NCBI GenBank assembly: GCA_022575985.1
Contig: JAKSXM010000228.1
Coordinates: 496,001-560,000, forward strand
Direction: 5' to 3'
From: Anagrus nilaparvatae
Taxonomy: Eukaryota > Arthropoda > Insecta > Hymenoptera > Mymaridae
DNA: 64,000 nt
In this document: in pieces, positions 57,038 through 64,000 of the stretch
Layout: each line of letters opens with the position of its first letter
Numbering within the stretch: position 1 is the stretch's first letter
Notes under the pieces: generated by a model
Databases searched by the model: none
What the model saw: only the letters and a program-made list of their open reading frames with translations
What the model was told of the DNA's origin: nothing
Made by a program: the position numbers and the translations under genes

Positions 57038-59155
57038 TTACTTATCAGATAATTTTTTTAAAACACCAATCAATAAATCCGGATTAAATTCTTTAATCAA
57101 ATTAAAATCCTGTGTATTAAATTTTTTTAAATTTAATGTAAAAAAATCAATGATAAATGATTTTAAATCATTATCATTAGAATTATCATTAACGAATTTC
57201 ATTAAATCAATACAATTATTTATTTTTAAATTATTTTTAATATAATTTTTACACAAATCTAATAAATCAATAATATTATATTTATCAGTTATGATAAATA
57301 ATTTTTTAATTATATCATAACTTAAATTATTTATTTTACCAGTATATAAATATTTAAATAACAAATCAATAATTTCATTATCAATATTATCATTTAATTC
57401 AAGAAACTTAATCGTATTATCAGCATTAAATAAGTGATAAAAATAATTACTTTGTATTGATAATATTGATTTATGTAATTTATATTCTTTATCATTGATT
57501 TTGATAATCACATCAGAAAAATAATTATCATTATTTATTAATTTTTCATATTTATCAATTATTTTATTATTATCATAGTTTTTAATCATTGATAAATTAC
57601 TATTATTACAATTATCATAAAATTCAATAGCTAAATCACATTTGATAAAAAATTTATTATTACAAAATAATTTTTTAAAATAATTACTAATATAATAATA
57701 ATAATAATTCGGTGTATCAATATTATTATAATCAAATCTATTACCACGTATGATTGATTTAATATTATTAATGATAATTTTAGATTCCCAAAAATAAAAT
57801 TTTATTTTATTTATATTATTCAATTTTAATTCTAATTTAATGTAATGATTATCATTATTATCAATTGATAATATTAAATTATAATTGTTATTTAAAAATT
57901 TTGTTATTTTTTTATCATTTAAATTCCAATTATTTAATAACCAATTTATTCTGATTATCATAATATTATTAGCACCATTTGATATTTCTATTTTTGTATC
58001 ATCATCATTTAATTCTTTGTAATTTAAATCATTAGTTTTTAAATTTTCAAAATACAATATTTTCTTTTTTACGTTACTTATTGATAAATTATTATTTAGT
58101 GATAATAATGATGTATCAATAGAAAAATTAAAAATTATCATAAATTTATCATGTAATTTAACGTAATGCTTTGATTTATGTAATAAATTGATAAATATCA
58201 ATTTATCATAGTAAATATCAGAGTTGTAATCATTATCATAGTACGAACATTGAAAGTAGCAATTATACAAATAATTTAAATTTAGAATTTCGGTTGATAT
58301 ATTTAGATGACTATTTAAACGTGATTTTAAATTAATGATTAAATTAACATCTTTATCAATTTTAATATCATTGATAATTTCTTCGTTATCATCTAAGTTA
58401 TTGATAATTAATTTAAAAACACCATTATATATATTTGGACCAGTTGACCACTTAATTATAAAATTATATGATTGTATTAAACGTAGCTCTTTATTATCAT
58501 TGATATTATCATTATTAAAACCTATAAAATAATTAAATAAATTTAAATTATCATTAAATATTGATAATTCTTTGATAAGTTTTTTTTGATTTATTTTATG
58601 AATTATTGCATAATATTTTGTTATATTTTTATTATTTTTCACTAAATTTAAATTATCAATATTTTTGTACACAGGCACTTCACTTAACTTTATTGATAAA
58701 TTAATAATCAATACGATATTTAAATTATTAAAATCAATATTAACATCATTTGAATCACTGATATGAATAAAAAATTTAGAATTATCATAGCATGTTTTAG
58801 AATACTTAACATCTAAATTATCATATAAATGTTCTCGAAAATTATTGATATTTAAATTTTTTAATAATAAACGTGAATCCCAAAAATATGATAATATGTT
58901 TGATGATTTTTTAATCAATAATTCAATAGAAAATATATTTAAATTATTATCATCTTTGGTATAATTGAACCTAAATTGAAATTTTATGATATTATCATCG
59001 ATGCAATTAAATTCTGTTGATAATATACTGTAATCTTGTTTTATGTTTTCTATTAACCATCTACAGGTTATGTTGAATGTATCATATCCATTTGAATGTT
59101 TTAATTGATTTGATGGTAATAGTAATTCATCTTTTGTGAATTTATAACTTTTCAT
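57038..59155 (-). CDS. MATH-BTB-BACK protein with several MATH-like domains
   Basis: 705-aa probable substrate adaptor of a Cullin-3 E3 ubiquitin ligase, of the SPOP/TDPOZ type: MATH domains bind substrate, BTB binds Cul3. MATH-like stretches appear at about residues 25-155, 225-345 and 395-515 (each starts with an I-x-W-type strand such as FNITCRWLIENI, FIIKWSTGP, IMIIRINWLLNNW). BTB is at about 541-645 (FSDVIIKINDKEYKLHKSIL, FKYLYTGKI) and a BACK-like helical region follows to the end. SPOP proteins normally have one MATH domain and ~370 aa, so three repeats are unusual. The coding part is a single exon with extreme use of AAT, GAT and ATT codons. A 65-nt leader intron (donor at 59230, acceptor CATACAG ending at 59166) ends 10 bases before the ATG. 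Assignment of BTB is firm, of the MATH repeats moderate. Confidence 0.85.
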   Translation of the reverse strand: MKSYKFTKDELLLPSNQLKHSNGYDTFNITCRWLIENIKQDYSILSTEFNCIDDNIIKFQFRFNYTKDDNNLNIFSIELLIKKSSNILSYFWDSRLLLKNLNINNFREHLYDNLDVKYSKTCYDNSKFFIHISDSNDVNIDFNNLNIVLIINLSIKLSEVPVYKNIDNLNLVKNNKNITKYYAIIHKINQKKLIKELSIFNDNLNLFNYFIGFNNDNINDNKELRLIQSYNFIIKWSTGPNIYNGVFKLIINNLDDNEEIINDIKIDKDVNLIINLKSRLNSHLNISTEILNLNYLYNCYFQCSYYDNDYNSDIYYDKLIFINLLHKSKHYVKLHDKFMIIFNFSIDTSLLSLNNNLSISNVKKKILYFENLKTNDLNYKELNDDDTKIEISNGANNIMIIRINWLLNNWNLNDKKITKFLNNNYNLILSIDNNDNHYIKLELKLNNINKIKFYFWESKIIINNIKSIIRGNRFDYNNIDTPNYYYYYISNYFKKLFCNNKFFIKCDLAIEFYDNCNNSNLSMIKNYDNNKIIDKYEKLINNDNYFSDVIIKINDKEYKLHKSILSIQSNYFYHLFNADNTIKFLELNDNIDNEIIDLLFKYLYTGKINNLSYDIIKKLFIITDKYNIIDLLDLCKNYIKNNLKINNCIDLMKFVNDNSNDNDLKSFIIDFFTLNLKKFNTQDFNLIKEFNPDLLIGVLKKLSDK

Positions 59156-59230
59156 TTTGGTTTATCTGTATGATTAAAATTTTTTAGTTTAAATGCATTT
59201 TTGGTGTGTTTAAATTTTTTAATTGTTTAC

Positions 59231-61687
59231 CTTTTGTTATAATTTTAAAATATTTTTCTAAAACACCAGTAATCAGCTTTCATAATAACAACAAGTTGAA
59301 CGCACATTTTTAGTGATTTTTAAAAGTGTATCAATTTAGAATCAGAAAACACTAAGTAAATTCATTGATAAAAAACATTTTCTAAATATATATTATATTA
59401 ATTAAAACTATTAAAATTTGCTTTATTTTTGTAAAAATTACTGTAGCAGACTAATTTTTAAGATATTTATTTGTATAGTACAGATTTTAAACACACTTAC
59501 AAACACATGCTTAATTTTACAAATATGATAAGCATTTAAATTTAATGTTTATTTACATATAATTAAAGTACAGTGAATGATGTATTTATTAAATTTAAAT
59601 AATCAGTACAAAGTAGTTAGGCACATTTTTCATTTTCTTTTTTCAAATGAGCATAGTACAATTTTTTGGACATTTTTTATTGATAAATATTTTAGTTACA
59701 ATATTTTAGTTAATAATTTGCATATAAATTAATTACCAATATTTTTTGAAAGAAATTTTTTATCGTTATCATTTTATCACATACAAAGATAGCCCCTGAA
59801 TATATACTTTTATTTATACAGAAGATAATACAAAGTACAACTTTTTACATAAACTTAGTTATATATTTATCTTTTTCATGTATCTGTGATAATTTTTATA
59901 AATAATTTTCAAGATTACAAGATCCATATTTAATATTAACGTATAATATTTGCATAAATTATTAAATGTAATTTTAAACTAAATATTTATTGAAATAATT
60001 ATGCACATTAATTACTTAAGCATTATTTGCAATTTAAATGAATTATTAGTGCATTTTATACTAATTTTTATAAGCTTTATAATTTTTTATTTCTCAGAGA
60101 ACATAAATTAAAATTTTCCTTATAGTAAACAAAAATAATATAAAAGGAACAGAATTCCTTGGATTTAGACAGATTCTAGACAAAATTTTTGGGACCTCAG
60201 AAGCCTAAAAAAAGAAGCCTGTTTTTTAAGAGCTATTCAGAAGTATTTTAAAATTTGCCTGTAAAGAATAGCTGTAGTAAAATTTTTCGAAAAAAATTGT
60301 GCTGAAAATTTCTAAAATTTCTATTCACTGGCAGAAAACAGGGTCTACAGGGAATTCTTCGAATCTGCTCAGATCTCAAATTTTTTACCAGAGAATTTAT
60401 AAATTTTTTAATTTATTAATGGTAAATTAAGCCCTATTGAGTAGATTTTTTATTGTTTTGACCATGGCTCATAATATAAACTAATTCAAATTTCTTATAA
60501 AAATAAATTTTTTTAAAAAAATGTGCAAAATTGTCTAAAACCTATATAATTTATAAATTCACTTAATATTTTAATTTTTTCGAGATACATCAAAAATACA
60601 AAACACAGAAACATAAAATTCTTTTTAGATGACTATCTGAAACTCCCAAGTCATTAGTAAAATTAAAAAGTTTATAATTAACCCATAACATCTTACTTAA
60701 GCATTTTAATCACAAAAATTTTTTTTGTGTAATTAACCACATATGAAAAAAAAACATAGCCATAATTCTTATAACCCTTTAGACTCATAATAATAATTTT
60801 TATAAATGTTTTTGTAATTACTATATTAATAGTTTCCCTTATAAAAAAATATATAGAGGACAAACCAAGCGTGAAAAGTCAATAGTCTGGGACGACAGAT
60901 GTTTTCAGCTTCTTGAACAAAAACATTTATCATAAAAAAATGAAATACAAAACCCTCATATTTTTGTACACAAATAACAATGATTTCTTTTTATAGTTTT
61001 AGATACTTTTTAACTCTGACTATAAATTATCAGATTATTTTATATTTTTAGATAATTTTTCGTTCAAGCTGCGTTATATTAAAATTATATAATAAAAGTT
61101 TATTTGATTTGTGTTTTAAGTTTTATTTTAAATGAGAATATTGTACCATTGTAAAAAAGGATATTATGGTTTAAGTCCATGATAAATTAAATAAGCTATT
61201 TTTCGATATTTTTTTTTTGTTTAATGGAAAAAAACTGGTTCGATCAGAGATAATTGATAGACTCAATTTGTTATGTTTCAATTTTTAATTTTTATGCTGT
61301 GTTAATTTAAGTTTGGTAAAGATTTTTTTTTACGTTTACAAAAAAAATAAATAAACTAAAAAAATTACTGTTGAAAGAGAGTTAAAGATCAGTAAAAAGA
61401 TAAATTTCAGAATAAGATATGAATCATCAGGTACATGTACCAGTGATCTTTCAAATCATGACGTTATAATTATGTATGCTTCAATAATAATATATAGATC
61501 TGTTAGGAAACTGTTAGAGAAGATTTGATCAAGGATAAAAATTCAAAGATAACTGAATAAGAGTCTCCTTCTCGGACATGAACCAAATAATTATATTGGT
61601 TAGATTTGTAAGGTAAAGAGGAAGATGAATATAAATGAAATTAGAGCATAAAGGTAATATTTATAGGTAATACGTATGTATTATGTA
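59231..61687. other. gene-free stretch upstream of the MATH-BTB gene
   Basis: AT-rich, with no coding region or strong repeat recognised. The promoter of the MATH-BTB gene should lie at its left edge. Confidence 0.35.
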
Positions 61688-61872
61688 CACTGTAAAAAGT
61701 AACTTTAAAAATAACTGAAAAATTAGTAAATTCTCGAAAAAATTTGTAAATATTCGAAGAAAATCGTAAATTTACTAAATTTAGTATATTAACAAAAAAT
61801 TTTGAAAATTCACTAATTTTTCGAAAAAATTCTATTTTTTTTGTACATCTAAGAAAGTTACTTTTTACAGTG
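61688..61872. mobile_element. 185-bp MITE, ends CACTGTAAAAAGTAACTTT, TSD TA
   Basis: Perfect inverted ends CACTGTAAAAAGTAACTTT and AAAGTTACTTTTTACAGTG, flanked by TA at 61686-61687 and 61873-61874. The interior is AT-rich with TTTACTAAATTTAGTA-type palindromes. A TA duplication fits the Tc1/mariner class of MITEs. Confidence 0.9.
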
Positions 61873-61874
61873 TA

Positions 61875-64000
61875 GTTATGGGAATATATAGCGCATTTCG
61901 GGTATTATACTTCTCTTGAAACCAAGCTAATCTATTGCACAATCTTTTTTATACAGTTTTTGATAACATATCTAATGAAGTTTTACTTCAGTCAAATTTA
62001 TACAAGGGGTTGATTTTGTAGTTACTGGGGCATATCAGGTTTGGTCTAGAATAGATTTTTTGGGTCTCTGATCACAAATTTTTGGGTAATTTATTTAAGC
62101 AATTAGGACTTCGCTCTTAAATTAGCAAAAACTAACCCCAAAAACGGGTTTTGATGTGTTCAGTTTTTGAGTGTCCAGATTTGGAACCATACAGGATTTT
62201 TTGGTAAACAAAAAACATAAAATTTATGAAAAATAATCCTATTAGGAGGTAGTTTTTGCAAATTTGAGGGTTATGTACCTATTTTTCATCGATAAGACCC
62301 CAAAATTCTTGATACGTGACATAAAAAACCTATACTAGTTCAAATCTGTTGAGGACCATTAATTAACTATACAACCAAAACTGTAATTTGACTGAAGTAT
62401 TCAATCTGAGCACCGTTATCCAAACCCTTAAAACGCACTATATTTTCGAGATATTAACTATAGAAAAGGTTTATATTGATTTATTATATTATTTTATAAT
62501 AAAATTTAACTATATTTTCATTTATGGTTTCATTTGGACTTAATTTCAGGTATGTCACCAGAAAATTCTGTAGCTCAAAATGTATATAAATTTAGCCTAG
62601 TTTCAAAACAGGTGCCAAAAACTTATAGAAAACTATAAATCACATACCAACAACCAGAAAATTTATTTAAACAAAAAAATATCAGATAAACAACTTTATT
62701 AAAATAAATTTTACTATACATACTCACATATATATTTCATTCATGAATTTTTCTTTACCTTGCATGTAGCAATATTTACATGAGGCCCTTTTTTTATTTA
62801 TATATAAAATAAAGTAGCAATATAATATAATATATATAAGATACTACTGTTCGACATCAATTTCAATCAATATCCGGTATAACATTATGTAGTAAATAAA
62901 AAAGAAATAAAATAAGGGCCCCCAAGTAAGTAATTTTAAAATTGCGTGTATTATAATATTATATATACCTATATATAGGTACTTACATGTATATTAATAA
63001 ATGATTATGTTATTTTATTTTCATACTTTTATATTTTTTTATTGTTGAATAAAATTAATATAAAAAATATTGAATTAATCATTAATAATTTTTTTTATTT
63101 ATTTAATCAATTAATTTCGAATTTAATGTAATTTAAAAATCATTATTATTGATATTTTTAGGTCAATTTGATATAATAAATCATATTGGCTAATGTCTAT
63201 CGAGAGGATGTGTAAGCAGGAAATAAATAATAATGTTTATTTTATTGAATGTTGATTTTTTTATTTTTTTTAAAGATATATATAATATTTATGGGTAATT
63301 TGTCAGTTTTTGTTAAAATCTTTTACTTCGATCAGAGAAATAACAAACTTCCTTTTAAATTTTAAATTCTAATCTTTTCTAAAGAATATAAAAAGGTTTT
63401 ATATAAATTTTTTTTTTGTTAAATACTTTTTTACTGTATTTATTTATTTTATTCCTACTCAAACACTACTTGCATCTAATGATTTTTTGTAAATATGCTT
63501 CTTGAAAGATTTACCTAAAAAGAACTGAAATTTGATAGCTACCATATAAATTTTTCTTTAAAAAAAAACAGATGTATAGCAATTTTGGTCGTAGATTATT
63601 TTCATAAGTAATTTAGTAAAATTAATAATGAATTGTATTTTTTTTTTTTAGAAAATTAATAATTTTTATATTATGTGCATGTGATAGACATTTATTATGA
63701 TTTGACATTTTTTTAACACGTGGTTTTTATTTGTCAAGAAATATTGTACAAATATAAAATTTTTTGTTGTTGCTAAAGTTTAAGTAAGATAAAGCTTTTT
63801 TAAAGTACTGTAAAATGGTCGATTTAAAGTAACTAGGGGTGTGAGGCTACCCGGAATTTCGGTCTTTTTATGAGATCAAATTTTGTGTCAAGAACAAAAT
63901 TTTTCGAAAAAGGTCTGCAGTTACAGTTTTGAATCGGAAAATTTCTTGGCTATATTAATCCCGACCCAACATGAAGCAAAAAACCAAATTTTTGAGTACT
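61875..64000. other. gene-free right end of the window
   Basis: At about 62030-62350 there is a loose inverted repeat (TTAGCAAAAACTAACCCC against GGTAGTTTTTGCAAATTTG), a relative of sequence near 23480. The rest is AT-rich with no gene recognised; the last ~180 bases are less AT-rich but show no open frame. Confidence 0.4.

Noticed and set aside
62030..62350. Candidate MITE with AGCAAAAACTAACCCC arms
   Set aside because: The arms pair only loosely and no ends or target duplication could be placed, so it is mentioned only as part of the right-end spacer.

Overview
The window is strongly AT-rich nuclear DNA of an animal. Short spliceosomal introns (about 50-70 nt in many genes), numerous miniature inverted-repeat transposons and tandem paralogues of F-box/LRR, MATH-BTB and MOV10-type helicase genes fit an insect. 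A parasitoid wasp of the aphidiine/braconid type would suit the very high AT content and these expanded families, but the organism is inferred, not demonstrated.

Layout. 1-1640 is a diverged direct duplicate of 20.2-22.3 kb and carries only a broken piece of the first exon of a MOV10-like helicase gene. 2.7-11.5 kb is a minus-strand cluster of three intact F-box/leucine-rich-repeat genes plus one decayed copy. 11.5-15 kb has no gene and holds a satellite-like array of ~158-bp monomers. 15.1-21.7 kb (minus) is an eight-exon MOV10/Armitage-type RNA helicase gene (799 aa after joining exons), with mobile elements in its introns, one GC-AG intron and a polybasic tail ending in a possible CaaX box. 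22.8-23.4 kb is a ~178-bp tandem repeat. 24.9-29.8 kb (plus) is a decayed mobile element with an unusual cargo, a ubiquitin-specific-protease (USP) domain, followed by three different transposase-like segments. 30.2-31.4 kb is a ~1.25-kb palindrome. 32.5-36.5 kb (minus) is a second intact eight-exon MOV10-like helicase gene (719 aa), a tandem paralogue of the first. 41.1-41.7 kb (minus) is a four-exon gene for a small secreted six-cysteine protein. 42.8-44.3 and 45.0-45.8 kb are long inverted repeats. 48.2-50.4 kb (plus) encodes a 710-aa low-complexity nuclear-type protein, possibly FLASH/CASP8AP2-like. 54.5-55.1 kb is a GC-rich hairpin repeat with a nested MITE. 57.0-59.2 kb (minus) is a MATH-BTB-BACK gene. 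59.3-64 kb holds only repeats and AT-rich spacer.

Functionally the window mixes ubiquitin-pathway adaptors (F-box/LRR and MATH-BTB substrate receptors, a transposon-borne deubiquitinase domain) with SF1 RNA helicases of the family that acts in small-RNA and antiviral silencing. These gene types often expand in lineage-specific clusters; any joint role here is speculation. All multi-exon models were built by hand from splice sites, reading phase and paralogue comparison, without transcript or database evidence.
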